Positions 1 through 11,466 of a stretch of DNA of 64,000 bases are shown piece by piece (within the stretch, counting starts at the first letter, position 1; every line of letters begins with the position of its first letter). The DNA is from Streptomyces paludis. Lineage in GTDB: Bacteria > Actinomycetota > Actinomycetes > Streptomycetales > Streptomycetaceae. The position numbers and the translations under genes were made by a program. Where the stretch lies: positions 5,456,001-5,520,000 of the forward strand of contig NZ_CP031194.1 in the NCBI RefSeq assembly GCF_003344965.1. The letters run 5' to 3'. The notes beneath the pieces were generated by a model. It saw nothing but the letters and a program-made list of their open reading frames with translations. It ran no database searches and had not been told where the DNA came from.

Positions 1-831
1 GGCGGCGGCGGTTGACGTGGCCGGCTGCCAGACGCGCAGGAAGCCGAGGACCGCGAGCAGCGCGACGACGCCCGCGATGATGTCCGTGACCTCGACGCTG
101 ATGTAGTTCGCGGAGACGAACTGGGCGAGCGCGAAGGCCACACCCGCGACCACGGCGACGGGCCAGGACTCCTTGACGCCCCGGCGGCCGTCGAGCAGGA
201 AGACCAGGACGAGCGGGATGAAGACGGCGATCAGCGGGGTCTGCCGGCCGGCCATCGCGCCGAGGTCCTCCAGCGGCAGCCCGGTGACCCCGGCCAGTGT
301 GGTCAGCGGTACGGCCATGCTGCCGAACGCGACCGGCGCGGTGTTGGCCACGAGCGCCACGGTGGCCGCCTTGAGCGGGGCGATCCCGACCGCGACCAGC
401 ATCACCGCGGTGATGGCGACCGGGGCGCCGAAGCCCGCCAGCGCCTCGATCAGCGCGCCGAAACAGAAGGCGATCAGGATGCCCTGGACCCGCTGGTCCG
501 TGGAGACGCTGCGGAACGAGCGGCGCAGCACCGCGAACCAGCCCGTGATCTCGGTCAGCCGGTAGATCCACAGCGCGTTCACCAGGATCCACAGGACCGG
601 GAACAACCCGTAGAAACCGCCTTCGGCGGCACCGGACAGGGCCTGCGACACGGGCATGTCCCAGACGAGTACGGCCAGGGCCAGCGCGAGGGCCAGCGAG
701 GAGACGGCGGCGATCTGCGCCCTGACCCGGAAGACCCCGAGCAGCACGAACATGGTCAGCAGGGGCAGGGCGGCGAAGAGCGCGGACCAGTAGAGCGATC
801 CGGCCAGCGGATCGAGAACCTGGCGGTACAT
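1..831 (-). CDS. lldP: L-lactate permease LldP, N-terminal part (gene runs off the left edge)
   Basis: Reading leftward from an ATG at 829-831 gives about 277 residues with no stop. The product is a polytopic membrane protein that imports lactate and related 2-hydroxy acids with protons. The N-terminal half matches LldP closely in my memory of the family: blocks such as YGLFPVLWI, FCFGALIEALAGFGAPVAIT, VANTAPVAFGSMAVP and LLDGRRGVKESWP occur in the usual order. The family is about 550 residues, so roughly half is present. A strong ribosome site (AGGAGG) lies 4-5 bases before the ATG. The gene is divergent from a FadR-type regulator, with an LldR-type operator between them, which points to lactate-responsive control. 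Confidence 0.9.
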   Translation of the reverse strand, partial: MYRQVLDPLAGSLYWSALFAALPLLTMFVLLGVFRVRAQIAAVSSLALALALAVLVWDMPVSQALSGAAEGGFYGLFPVLWILVNALWIYRLTEITGWFAVLRRSFRSVSTDQRVQGILIAFCFGALIEALAGFGAPVAITAVMLVAVGIAPLKAATVALVANTAPVAFGSMAVPLTTLAGVTGLPLEDLGAMAGRQTPLIAVFIPLVLVFLLDGRRGVKESWPVAVVAGVAFALAQFVSANYISVEVTDIIAGVVALLAVLGFLRVWQPATSTAAA

Positions 832-904
832 GGGACCTCCTGAGGCGGCGACGTTGCCGCGGGGACCAGAAAGGGAGCCGGAACGAAGGAGAAACGGCTC
901 GTTA

Positions 905-919
905 ACTTGTAAGACAAGT
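905..919. promoter_or_regulatory. LldR/FadR-family operator
   Basis: Perfect inverted repeat ACTTGT-AAG-ACAAGT between the divergent lldP and GntR-type genes. Its core TTGTAAGACAA fits the FadR-subfamily consensus TNGTNNNACNA used by lactate regulators. It lies about 75 bp before the permease start and 90 bp before the regulator start, so it probably controls both. Confidence 0.75.
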
Positions 920-1006
920 ACTCACACCAGTCAAGGGTTCCCGTATGGTAATTTTGCGGTGCTGATGCGCGCTTGCGCGTGGTGACTCACGGGTTGGGGA
1001 GGCGTG

Positions 1007-1657
1007 ATGGCGGGTCGCCCGCAGGCCACATCCTTGATCGACGCGCTGGTCGTGGAGGTCCGCGAACGGATCCTCGACGGCCGCATCGTCGGCGGTACGG
1101 CGCTCACCGAGACGGAGGTGGCCGGCCAGTACGAGGTGGCCCGGCCCACCGCGAAGGCCGCCATCGAACGCCTGACCGCCGAGGGGCTGCTGCGCCGCGG
1201 CGCGCACAAGAGCGCCCGTGTCCCGGTCTTCGACGGCGCGGACGTCGCCGACCTCTACTTCGCCCGCACCTGCCTGGAACGCCAGGTCATGCGCGAGCTG
1301 GCGCAGCGCGGAGTGGTCCCCGCCACCGCCACGGCCGCCCAGGCGGAGATCCGTGAGCTGGCCGCCGGTGAGGACTCCTCCATCGCCGCGGTCGAGCCCG
1401 ACGTCCGCTTCCACGAGTCGCTCGTCGAGGCCCTCGGCTCGCCTCGGCTGAGCCGGGCGCACGCCTCGATCATGGGCGAGATGCGGCTGTGCATGGCGCA
1501 GGTGCAGACGTACAAACTGCTCCGTATCGCCGAGATCGCCGACGAGCACCAGGCGATCCTGACGGCCATCGCGGCCGGCGACCCCGAGGCCGCCGACGCG
1601 GCCCTCGCCTTCCACCTCACCCGCGCGAGGGACCAGCTCCGCAACCACATGGGCTGA
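1007..1657 (+). CDS. GntR-family regulator, FadR/FCD subfamily (probable LldR)
   Basis: Protein of 216 residues. Residues about 8-70 form a winged helix (ILDGRIVGGTALTETEVAGQYEVARPTAKAAIERLTAEGLL), and the rest is an all-helical FCD ligand domain with the family's Asp/His metal-site pattern (DVRFHESL, DEHQAIL, AFHL). An in-frame GTG lies one codon upstream; the ATG is preferred because GGGGAGG at about 996-1002 would abut the GTG. It is divergent from the lactate permease and shares an operator, so it most likely represses lactate uptake in the absence of lactate. The ligand is inferred from this neighbour only. Confidence 0.85.
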   Translation: MAGRPQATSLIDALVVEVRERILDGRIVGGTALTETEVAGQYEVARPTAKAAIERLTAEGLLRRGAHKSARVPVFDGADVADLYFARTCLERQVMRELAQRGVVPATATAAQAEIRELAAGEDSSIAAVEPDVRFHESLVEALGSPRLSRAHASIMGEMRLCMAQVQTYKLLRIAEIADEHQAILTAIAAGDPEAADAALAFHLTRARDQLRNHMG

Positions 1658-1711
1658 GAGCCTGTCGGATATCGCGTTGCGCCGTGCGACGGCCGATGAT
1701 GGTGTGGCGCG

Positions 1712-2755
1712 ATGACCGACCGCGATGACCGGGTGGCCGACGACAGCGAGATGCCCGAGGGCGGTGCGCTCAACGGCGAGTTGCCCGACGGCGAGGTGGC
1801 CGTCCGGCCCCGGGCCCTGGCGTGGGTGGGCCGGCAACTGGACGCCGGCGAACGGATCGTCAGGACCGAGACGCTGCACGGCGGCATCACCGCCGAAATA
1901 CGGCGGCTGACCGTCCGCCGGCAGGACGGATCCACCCGCGACCTCGTCCTGCGGACCTTCGCGGCCCCGGCCTTCGTGGCGCAGGCCGAGGACCTGCTGA
2001 CCCGCGAGTCCGGCGTCCTCGCCCTCCTCGCGGGCACCGGCGTACCGGCACCGGACCCCATCGCGGTCGATGCGACGGCCACGCACTGCGAGTATCCGTC
2101 GCTGCTCATGACACATATGCCGGGCCGGACGGTCTACGACGACGAGGGCCTGGAGGCGCGCATCACCCTGCTGGCCCGTCAGCTCGTGGCCATCCACGCG
2201 CTGCGCCCCGCCGAACGGCCCCGGGAGTACGAGGCATGGGCATCCGCCGACACTGTCGTCCCTCCCGAGGGCGCCGACCCGGTGGCCTGGGCCGCCGCGG
2301 CCGAGGTCATCCGCGAGCCTCCGCCCCCGTACGAAGGCCGCTTCCTGCACCGGGACTTCCACCCCGGCAACATCCTGTTCGAGACGCCCGGCGGGTCGCT
2401 CCACGGAGCGACAGCCCCCCGGATCACCGGAATCGTCGACTGGGTGGAGACCTCCTGGGGCCCCGCCGACCTGGACGTGGCGCACTGCTCCACCAACCTC
2501 GCGCTGCTCCACGGCCCGGCCTGGGCCCCCAGGTTCGCCGCCGCGTACGAGGCGGCGGGCGGCGTCCTGGCCGCGGCCCCCGGCGAGCGGCGCTACTGGC
2601 GGCTGCTGGACGCGCTGTCGTTCGCGTCGATCGGAGCGTTGGTGGTGGAGCCCTGGCGACGGTCAGGACGGACGGACCTGACGGCCCGCACCGTGGAACA
2701 GCGCCTGGACGCTTACGTCACCGCCCTGCTGGACGACGTACGGGACGAGGACTGA
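1712..2755 (+). CDS. APH-fold phosphotransferase family protein
   Basis: Protein of 347 residues with the aminoglycoside-phosphotransferase/choline-kinase fold. The catalytic loop is FLHRDFHPGNILF (HxDxxxxN) and the metal-binding motif is GIVDWVETSWGPADLDVAHC; the N-terminal lobe contains a GGITAEIRRLTV nucleotide-binding strand. The substrate cannot be read from the sequence; Streptomyces carry many such kinases acting on small molecules. No ribosome site is obvious before the ATG. It follows the GntR gene by 54 bp on the same strand, but no functional link to lactate is apparent. Confidence 0.75.
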   Translation: MTDRDDRVADDSEMPEGGALNGELPDGEVAVRPRALAWVGRQLDAGERIVRTETLHGGITAEIRRLTVRRQDGSTRDLVLRTFAAPAFVAQAEDLLTRESGVLALLAGTGVPAPDPIAVDATATHCEYPSLLMTHMPGRTVYDDEGLEARITLLARQLVAIHALRPAERPREYEAWASADTVVPPEGADPVAWAAAAEVIREPPPPYEGRFLHRDFHPGNILFETPGGSLHGATAPRITGIVDWVETSWGPADLDVAHCSTNLALLHGPAWAPRFAAAYEAAGGVLAAAPGERRYWRLLDALSFASIGALVVEPWRRSGRTDLTARTVEQRLDAYVTALLDDVRDED

Positions 2756-2806
2756 ACGATCGCTCAGAGCGAACATGGCCGGGGGAACAATCGGGGACTC
2801 ACTTGC

Positions 2807-2827
2807 ATTGAGTCGGTATAGCTCAAC
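2807..2827 (+). promoter_or_regulatory. HAIR-type (HspR) operator upstream of lon
   Basis: ATTGAGT-N7-GCTCAAC, with perfectly complementary cores TTGAG/CTCAA and exactly the 7-bp spacer of the HAIR element (CTTGAGT-N7-ACTCAAG). Matches are 6/7 and 5/7 to the consensus half-sites. It lies 53 bp before the lon start. HspR is known to repress lon as well as dnaK and clpB in Streptomyces, so control by HspR is the natural reading. Confidence 0.75.
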
Positions 2828-2879
2828 TTGCTTGATGCCGATTGCTTTGCTTGCCCGATGCTTGCCCGAAGGGGAGATC

Positions 2880-5315
<2,436 letters not shown>

Positions 5316-5342
5316 TCAGCACATCAACACGGCAACGCGGTA

Positions 5343-5386
5343 CAGCGTGGTCCCGACCGGCCCTCCGTCCGGTCGGGACCACGCTG
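5343..5386. terminator. Bidirectional terminator between lon and the GH25 gene
   Basis: Perfect 18-bp inverted repeat (arms 5343-5360 and 5369-5386, 8-base loop) placed between two convergent genes, 28 bp past the lon stop and 18 bp past the muramidase stop. It has no long T run, as is usual in streptomycetes. Confidence 0.85.
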
Positions 5387-5403
5387 CCTTTCGGGGAAGC
5401 GCC

Positions 5404-6264
5404 TCAGCCGGTGGCCAGCACCACGACCCGGTCGAGCGACCCGTTGAACTTGCTGTGGTCACCCACGATCGGGCCCGTCGAGGTGTACTGCCACATCGTC
5501 TGGTACGCCCAGCCGGCCGGCAGTTCACCGACCGTCGTGTTGTAGCGGGCGATCCACAGCGGGTTGGTCGCGCCGAACGCCGAGCTGTTGCCGGTGCAGT
5601 CCTTCCACCAGCTGGTGGCCGTGTAGATCACCGCGTCCCGGCCGGTGAGCGTCCGGTACGTGGTGGTGAAGTCGGTGATCCAGGCGACCAGCTGCGCCGG
5701 GGTCTTGCCGTAGCAGGAGGCGCCGTACGGGTTCCACTCGATGTCCAGCGCGCCCGGCAGCGTCCGGCCGTCCCGCGACCAGCCGCCGCCGTTGTTGACG
5801 AAGTAGGTGGCCTGGGTGGCGCCGCTGGTGGTGTCGGGTGTGGCGAAGTGGTACGCGCCACGGATCATGCCGATGTCGAAGGAACCGTTGTACTGCTGCG
5901 CGAAGTAGGGGTTCTTGTAGTACGTGCCCTCCGTGGCCTTGTTGTACGACCACTTCACGCCGGTGTTCCACAGGGCCGGCCAGTCGACGTTGCCTTGGTG
6001 GCTGGAGACGTCCACGCCCTCGGTCTGCTCGGCGCGGTTGGTGCGGGGCGGTCCGCTCTGGCCGTCATGGGCGATGACGCCCATGCCCATCGTGGCCGAA
6101 CCCCGCTCGGGCGGCGCGGGGGGCGGGACGTCCGCCGCGCCCGCCGCCGCCGGGGCGGTGAGGGAGAGCGCGAGGGCGGCGGTGAGGAGAGCGCCGGCCG
6201 CGGCGACGCGTGCGCGGGCGACGGGCGGGCGACGGCGGTCTGTTCCGGTTCTGAACGCGGGCAT
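5404..6264 (-). CDS. Secreted GH25 lysozyme (N-acetylmuramidase)
   Basis: Protein of 286 residues that cleaves the peptidoglycan glycan chain outside the cell. The ATG at 6262-6264 has GGAGG 7 bases upstream. Residues 1-45 are a signal peptide with twin arginines (DRRRPPVARARVAAAGALLTAALALS, ending at AAGAADV-type residues). The GH25 domain starts at GVDVSSHQG and contains ALDIEWNPYG, the strand carrying the catalytic acidic residues, then MWQYTS. It resembles the Streptomyces cellosyl type and has no obvious extra wall-binding domain. Convergent with lon; divergent from the MarR gene. Confidence 0.92.
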   Translation of the reverse strand: MPAFRTGTDRRRPPVARARVAAAGALLTAALALSLTAPAAAGAADVPPPAPPERGSATMGMGVIAHDGQSGPPRTNRAEQTEGVDVSSHQGNVDWPALWNTGVKWSYNKATEGTYYKNPYFAQQYNGSFDIGMIRGAYHFATPDTTSGATQATYFVNNGGGWSRDGRTLPGALDIEWNPYGASCYGKTPAQLVAWITDFTTTYRTLTGRDAVIYTATSWWKDCTGNSSAFGATNPLWIARYNTTVGELPAGWAYQTMWQYTSTGPIVGDHSKFNGSLDRVVVLATG

Positions 6265-6444
6265 GAGCGTGCCTCCGGGGCCTCGTGGGGGGTGAAAGGC
6301 TCTGCCGCGCCTGACGCTACGCACGTAGACCGGGACGGGGGAAGGGTGCCACGCTGCCGCCGCGGGGATAAACCTGCGAAATACTTGACGGGTCGCGGCG
6401 ACGGGCCGGGGCCGAAAGAGAATTTCAGGAGCGGAAAGCGCGCG

Positions 6445-6951
6445 ATGGGTGCTGACGTGCACAGGAGCGGTACGACTAATCATCCCGACTCTGCCGATGC
6501 GGGCGGGCGGACCGGTATGGACCATGAATTCCTGGCGCTGGAAAGGGAACTCTCGGTCTTTCTGCGGCGCGCCCGCGCGACCTCCGGCGAGATGGCGCGC
6601 GAGGTCCACCCCGACCTCGAACCGGCGGCCTACGGACTTCTCGTACGGCTGGAGGAGTGCGGCCCCCAGCGGGCCACCGAACTGGCCGGTTACTTCGGCG
6701 TCGGCAAGGCGACCATGAGCCGTCAACTGCGCGCGCTGGAGCAGCTCGGGCTGCTGACCCGGGAGCCGGACCCCGCCGACGGCCGCGCCTGGCTCGTCCG
6801 TATCACCGACGAGGGCCGGGCCCGCTTCCGGCGGGTCCGGGACGCGCGCCGGGAGCTGTACGTACAGCGGCTGGCCGACTGGGACCGCGCGGAGGTGGCC
6901 GAACTGGCCCGGCTGCTGGGGCACTTCAACCTGCGGGCGAGCGGGAGCTGA
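6445..6951 (+). CDS. MarR-family transcriptional regulator
   Basis: Winged-helix regulator of 168 residues. The DNA-binding region is about 72-125 (LEECGPQRATELAGYFGVGKATMSRQLRALEQLGLL, then the wing DPADGRAWLVRITDEG), flanked by dimerisation helices. The start is uncertain: AGGAG at 6427-6431 is 13 bases from this ATG, and an in-frame ATG at 6517 would give 145 residues, the more usual family length. The ligand is unknown. It is divergent from the secreted muramidase, 180 bp away, which might be its target. Confidence 0.8.
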   Translation: MGADVHRSGTTNHPDSADAGGRTGMDHEFLALERELSVFLRRARATSGEMAREVHPDLEPAAYGLLVRLEECGPQRATELAGYFGVGKATMSRQLRALEQLGLLTREPDPADGRAWLVRITDEGRARFRRVRDARRELYVQRLADWDRAEVAELARLLGHFNLRASGS

Positions 6952-7021
6952 CGGGGCGGGGTGGGTGTGGGGCCGGGCGCGGCGGGGTCCCTGGGCGCGT
7001 GGCCGCGCCCGGCCCGTGCCC

Positions 7022-7055
7022 TCACAGCTCCACGTACGTCACAGCTCCACGTACG
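7022..7055. repeat. 17-bp tandem duplication at a gene end
   Basis: The 17-bp unit TCACAGCTCCACGTACG occurs twice head to tail. The right copy contains the last codons and stop of the minus-strand PP2C-like gene; the left copy lies just past the stop. Since 17 is not a multiple of 3 the duplication is outside the reading frame and does not change the protein. Confidence 0.9.
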
Positions 7056-7821
7056 TCACCGTCGCGTCGTCGCTCCGCTTCCCCCGGCGGAACCCCGTCC
7101 CCTCCGGATCCGTCGACTCCACCGCCCGTACCCGGTCGATCAGCTCCCGCGCGCCGTTCTTCCGTACCAGCGCCAGACAGTCCGCCCAGCCGCCCTCCCG
7201 GAACAGCTCCACCCAGCGCGTCGCGCCGTCCGTCATCGCCAGCAGCGCGCGCACCTCGGCGGCCGGGGTGCGGCCCGTCACCGCGCGGTCCGCGACTGAC
7301 GGGTCCGCCGCCGCCGTGAAGAAGCCGCCCTCGGCGTTGCGCAGCGCGTCCGTCGCCGCGAGTGAGCGCCGTACCTCGGGCGGGACGCGGTCGAGCCGGT
7401 CGTCGAGCACCGGCCGTACCGTTCCGTCCGGTGACTCCAGCAGCAGGGTGGAATCGGAGAGCACCAGATGCTCGACCTCGTCCGTGTTCCAGCGCGCCAG
7501 GACGACCGTGGCCTGAGGTGTCCGTGGGTGAGAAAGGTCACAGGAGTCGCGGTGGGCGTCCGCCGTCCGGGCAATCGACGCGGCCAGCACCCGGGACAGC
7601 GTCATGTCCCGTCGTGAACAGGACAGTTCGGCCAGCGCGCCGCCCAGCCGGGCCGTGAACCAGGGCACACCGTGCACACATCCGTCGACGCCCGCCGGCG
7701 GGGTCACCCCGTCCAGGACGACCAGCACGCCCCCCTCGCCACCCGCCGGAACGGCCACCGTGGTCCAGTCCTCATTGGGGCGCCCGGGAGTTCCCGGGAC
7801 AGTGGTGAGTTCGATGCGCAT
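7039..7821 (-). CDS. PP2C-like phosphatase domain protein
   Basis: Protein of 260 residues. It begins RIELTTVPGTPGRPNEDW and continues GGVLVVLDGVTPP, VVLARWNTDEVEHLVLSDSTLLL and LLAMTDGATRWVELF. This is the PP2C layout in which an early NEDW/DG pair and a late MTDG aspartate bind metal. Known PP2C enzymes remove phosphate from Ser/Thr in cytoplasmic proteins; no partner kinase lies nearby. Several canonical residues are replaced (VLDGVTPP rather than DGMGG), so activity is uncertain. The gene is monocistronic on the minus strand. Confidence 0.65.
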   Translation of the reverse strand: MRIELTTVPGTPGRPNEDWTTVAVPAGGEGGVLVVLDGVTPPAGVDGCVHGVPWFTARLGGALAELSCSRRDMTLSRVLAASIARTADAHRDSCDLSHPRTPQATVVLARWNTDEVEHLVLSDSTLLLESPDGTVRPVLDDRLDRVPPEVRRSLAATDALRNAEGGFFTAAADPSVADRAVTGRTPAAEVRALLAMTDGATRWVELFREGGWADCLALVRKNGARELIDRVRAVESTDPEGTGFRRGKRSDDATVTYVEL

Positions 7822-8265
7822 GTGTCCCAGTCTGCGCTACTTCCCGGGCTGCCCGCATGGTTCCTTCACACTGTCTCCATCTCGTGTGAGCGGTCCATGC
7901 CGGCGGGCGCACCGGGCCGACCGCCGTCATCCGGTCAGAATGCGGCGCACTGTGTTCGGAAGCGGACGGAACGGGCCGGGCGGAGGCCGTCCCGCGCGCC
8001 TTTCGGAAGCTGCGGGCGCGCATCCTGCCAAAGCCCGCCCCGAAGGTCCACCCGGCCCGCGATGTTCGGCCGCGTGGGACGGCGGGAAGAGTTGTTCGCC
8101 AACTCCTTCGTGATGTTCACTCGTTCAGGTGGCGGAGCGGCCGAGGCGCGTCTCCCTTCCGAAAAGCGCTGGAATGGTCGAACGCCGTACCAGGGGTGGG
8201 GGCTCGTGCAGTGACCGGTCGTCACCTCTGCTTCATGGGCGGACGAGTCAAGAATGTGAGCACCG
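7822..8265. other. 444-bp intergenic region before the conservon
   Basis: Separates the minus-strand PP2C-like gene from the plus-strand conservon and must hold both promoters. I see no protein-coding frame with good codon use, no convincing RNA gene and no strong inverted repeat. Confidence 0.5.
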
Positions 8266-11200
8266 GTGCAGAAGAAGCGGCCTCGGGGCAGTGGCGGCAC
8301 ACGCGGCGGATCCCCGGGTGACCCCGGCGACGCCATGAGCATGAACCCCGGAACCGGCGGTACGGCCGGACCCGCCGCGCCCACCGGTCCCGTCGTGTCC
8401 ACCAGTCCCGTCGTGTCCACCAGCCCCACCCCACCCACCGGCCCCGCCGCACCCGGTCCCGCCGGACTCCCCGGGTTCCCGGGATCCCCCGGCCTCGCCG
8501 CGTCCGCCGCACCCGCCCCGCCCCCGGCGGGCAAGGGCCGCCGCGCCCGCGTGCGCAACCGGCTCGTCCTCGGCGTCGCCCTGGTCGGTGTGACCGTCGG
8601 CGCGGCCGGCGCCCCCGCCGTGCTGAGCGCCTCCGCCGATCTCAACGACGCCCAGAACCTGGTCACCCTGGCCGAACTCGACCAGCAGGCCATCACGCTC
8701 TCCCACTCCCTCGCGGACGAACGCGACGAGGTCGTCGTCCATATCGCGGCGGGCCGCGACGAGCAGCCGACCGGCTCCGGCGGCAAGGGCAAGCACCAGA
8801 TCACCAAGACCCGCAGCGCCCGCGTCGACCGCCAGATCAATGAGATACGGGCCATCGGTTCTGCCCCGGCCGGCCTGCTCCGTGATCTCGGCACCGTTCC
8901 CTCCCTCCGCCGTACGGCCCTCACCGGCAAGGGATCCGCGCTGGAGGCGTACCGCGCGTACTCGGAGGTCATCGACAAGCTCCAGGCTCTCGCCGACGAG
9001 CTGGCCGCGAAGGCCCCCGCCGACGGCGCCGACGCCACCCGCGCCCCCGCCGCCCTCGGCCGCGCCGTCGACCAGGCGTCCGCCACCCGGGGGCTGCTGC
9101 TCGCCGCGCTCGCCGTCCCGGCGCCCACCGACACCGCACCCCAGTACGACCCGCTCACGGGCCTGCCCGTGGAGTCCAGCGCCGACGCCGACAACAAGAA
9201 GAACGACCGGCTGCGCGACGAACTCAGCGCCGAGGCCCAGAAGTCCCGCGTCCGCGAACTCGCCGCCCTCGCCGACTTCGACCAGACCGCCGGAGTCACC
9301 GCCCGCGCCTCCCTCACCGACACCGTCACCGGGCCCGACGTCAAGACCGCCGAGTCGTATCTGACCCGGCTCACCGACCGGCCCGAACTCTCCGAGTCCG
9401 ACCAGAAGGCCGACCCGGAGAAGGTCGAGTCCGCGCTCTCCGCCCGCATCGACCAGATGCGCGGGGTCGCCTCCGGCCTCGGCTCCACCCAGGTCGAGCG
9501 CCTCGCCAAGCTCCGCGACGACGACGTCACCGCCCTGGAGATCGCCGTCGCGCTGCTCGGCGGCTGCATGCTGGTCGCCGTAGGTATCTCCACCGCCGTC
9601 GCCCGCACCCTCACCCGGCCGCTCGCCGTCGTCCGGATCGGCGCCGCCCGGGTCTCGGCCGCGCCCGCGACCGAGGAGCCGATCCGCTTCACCGGCCGCA
9701 ACGACGAGTTCGCCCAGGTCGTACGGTCCGTCAACAGCCTGCACGGCAAGCTGCTCGACCTCTCCTCCCGCACCCAGGAGCTGACCGGCGACCGTACGGA
9801 CCTGATCGGCGCGCGCGAGGAGGCCGCCGACCGGCGCGCCGAACTCCAGGAGCGCACCGCCGAACTCGCCGCCCAGCTCCAGCGGCTGCGCCACACCGTC
9901 CACCACACCTTCGTCAACCTCTCGCTGCGCAACCTCGGTCTCGTGGAGCGCCAGCTCGGTGTCATCGAGGGCCTGGAGGACCGCGAGCAGGACCCCGAGC
10001 AGCTCGCCACCCTCTTCAAGCTCGACCACATGGCCACCGTCATGCGCCGGCACAGCGAGAACCTGCTGGTCCTCGCGGGCCACGAACACGGCCACGGCTC
10101 GACCGGCCCCGTACCGCTGGTGGATGTGGCGCGCGCGGCGGTCAGCGAGATCGAACGGTACGAGCGGGTCACCATCCAGTCGCTGCCGGCGCACACGCAG
10201 GTGGCCGGCTTCGCCGCCGACGACCTCAGCCATCTCCTCGCCGAACTGCTGGAGAACGCCACGTCGTTCTCGCCGCCGGAGGCCGAGGTGCAGCTCTCCG
10301 GCTGGCTGCTGGAGAACGGCGAGGTGATGCTCTCCGTACAGGACCAGGGCATCGGTATGTCCGCCGAGCGGCTCGCCCACCTCAACAAGCGGCTCGCGGA
10401 GCCGGAGGGCCCCGAGGACCGCGAGGAGCCGACGCGCTCCGCGTACGGCAGCGGCGCGGGCTCGGTGGAGGGCGAGGGGCTCGGACTGCGGGTCGCGGCG
10501 CTGCTCGGGGCGCGCCACGGCGTGGAGATCGAGCTGCGCGAGCACGAGCAGGGCGGGGTGGCGGCCGTTGTCGTACTGCCGCGCGCGCTGCTCCCCGCGC
10601 CCGCGACGTCCTCCGCGCCCCGGCGCAAGCCCGCGCGGCCGGCGGCCAAGGCCGGCGCCGCGGCCGGGGCCACCGCTGTGACCGCCCCCATGACCGCCGT
10701 GACCGCTTCCGTACCCGCTGCCGCTACGGCTACCGCGTCCGTCGCCGGCGACCGTGCGGAGGCCGCCGCGGAAGTCGCCGCGGAGGTCGAATCCCGCGCG
10801 CTGCCGAGGCGTTCGGAGACGGACCCGATGGTGGCCGCGGCGGAGGCCGCGATACGGAAGGCCGAGGCGGAAGCCGAGGCGAAGGCGGCGGCGGAGGCGA
10901 AGGCGGAGGCCGCCGCGGCGGAGCACACGCGCGCCCCCGACCAGGACACCTTCGTCATGCGGCTGCCCGAGCCCCTGGAAGCCCCCGACGAGGCGCCTGC
11001 GGCCCCGGTGTCCGCAGCCGCCCCCGCGGCGTTCGACGGGCCCGTGGAGCGCATCACCGACAAGGGACTGCCCAAGCGCACCCCCAAGATCGTCAAACCC
11101 GCCGAGGCACCCACCGGCCGCACCGGCAGCGTCGACGCGGAGGCCCTGCGCCGCCGCCTCGGCGGCTTCCACCAGGGAGCGCTGGACGGCCGGCGCGATG

Positions 11201-11466
11201 TCGAGGCCGAGCTGACCGAACGCGACGCGAGTGACAAGAGCGACCAGCGCCACAAGAGCGACGAAGGGGCCGGACCGGATGAGCCCGACCAGCGTGACCA
11301 GCGTGACCACCTCGCCCCGTACGACCGGCAGGACGAGACGCAGAGTCACCGCCGCCACCAGCAGCATCAGCGGGACACCGGCACTCCGGGGCGCGCGCCG
11401 TCCCGGAGCCGGCCGGGGCTAGACATCGATGAAACGGGGGAGACAGTCGAGGAGGCACGAAGTTGA
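8266..11466 (+). CDS. Conservon sensor kinase CvnA-type, with nitrate/nitrite-sensor-like (NIT) extracellular domain
   Basis: Membrane protein of 1066 residues, GTG start. A Pro/Gly/Ala-rich N-tail (1-85) precedes the first membrane helix (about 92-117, NRLVLGVALVGVTVGAAGAPAV). A helical extracellular sensor follows (about 125-415), then a second helix (about 425-448) ending RTLTRPLAVVR, HAMP, and an ATPase domain with N-box LLENATSFSPP (near 661), DQGIGMS (near 693) and GEGLGLRVAALL (near 736). It has no usual phospho-accepting H-box, as is typical of CvnA proteins. The tail (about 790-1066) is low-complexity Ala/Glu/Asp. The stop overlaps the start of the roadblock gene. Conservons are thought to work as membrane complexes resembling G-protein signalling, with CvnA as the sensor. 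Confidence 0.9.
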   Translation: MQKKRPRGSGGTRGGSPGDPGDAMSMNPGTGGTAGPAAPTGPVVSTSPVVSTSPTPPTGPAAPGPAGLPGFPGSPGLAASAAPAPPPAGKGRRARVRNRLVLGVALVGVTVGAAGAPAVLSASADLNDAQNLVTLAELDQQAITLSHSLADERDEVVVHIAAGRDEQPTGSGGKGKHQITKTRSARVDRQINEIRAIGSAPAGLLRDLGTVPSLRRTALTGKGSALEAYRAYSEVIDKLQALADELAAKAPADGADATRAPAALGRAVDQASATRGLLLAALAVPAPTDTAPQYDPLTGLPVESSADADNKKNDRLRDELSAEAQKSRVRELAALADFDQTAGVTARASLTDTVTGPDVKTAESYLTRLTDRPELSESDQKADPEKVESALSARIDQMRGVASGLGSTQVERLAKLRDDDVTALEIAVALLGGCMLVAVGISTAVARTLTRPLAVVRIGAARVSAAPATEEPIRFTGRNDEFAQVVRSVNSLHGKLLDLSSRTQELTGDRTDLIGAREEAADRRAELQERTAELAAQLQRLRHTVHHTFVNLSLRNLGLVERQLGVIEGLEDREQDPEQLATLFKLDHMATVMRRHSENLLVLAGHEHGHGSTGPVPLVDVARAAVSEIERYERVTIQSLPAHTQVAGFAADDLSHLLAELLENATSFSPPEAEVQLSGWLLENGEVMLSVQDQGIGMSAERLAHLNKRLAEPEGPEDREEPTRSAYGSGAGSVEGEGLGLRVAALLGARHGVEIELREHEQGGVAAVVVLPRALLPAPATSSAPRRKPARPAAKAGAAAGATAVTAPMTAVTASVPAAATATASVAGDRAEAAAEVAAEVESRALPRRSETDPMVAAAEAAIRKAEAEAEAKAAAEAKAEAAAAEHTRAPDQDTFVMRLPEPLEAPDEAPAAPVSAAAPAAFDGPVERITDKGLPKRTPKIVKPAEAPTGRTGSVDAEALRRRLGGFHQGALDGRRDVEAELTERDASDKSDQRHKSDEGAGPDEPDQRDQRDHLAPYDRQDETQSHRRHQQHQRDTGTPGRAPSRSRPGLDIDETGETVEEARS

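Noticed and set aside
8124..8220. Stretch resembling the start of a tRNA-Ser (GGTGGCGGAGCGGCCGAGGC)
   Set aside because: The D-arm-like start is not followed by a matching anticodon stem, a TTCGAAT loop or a paired acceptor end, so no cloverleaf can be closed.
7935..11255. Very long antisense frame opposite the conservon kinase gene
   Set aside because: Composition is Ser/Arg/Ala-rich as expected of the opposite strand of a high-GC gene; the plus strand has clear kinase domains and start signals.
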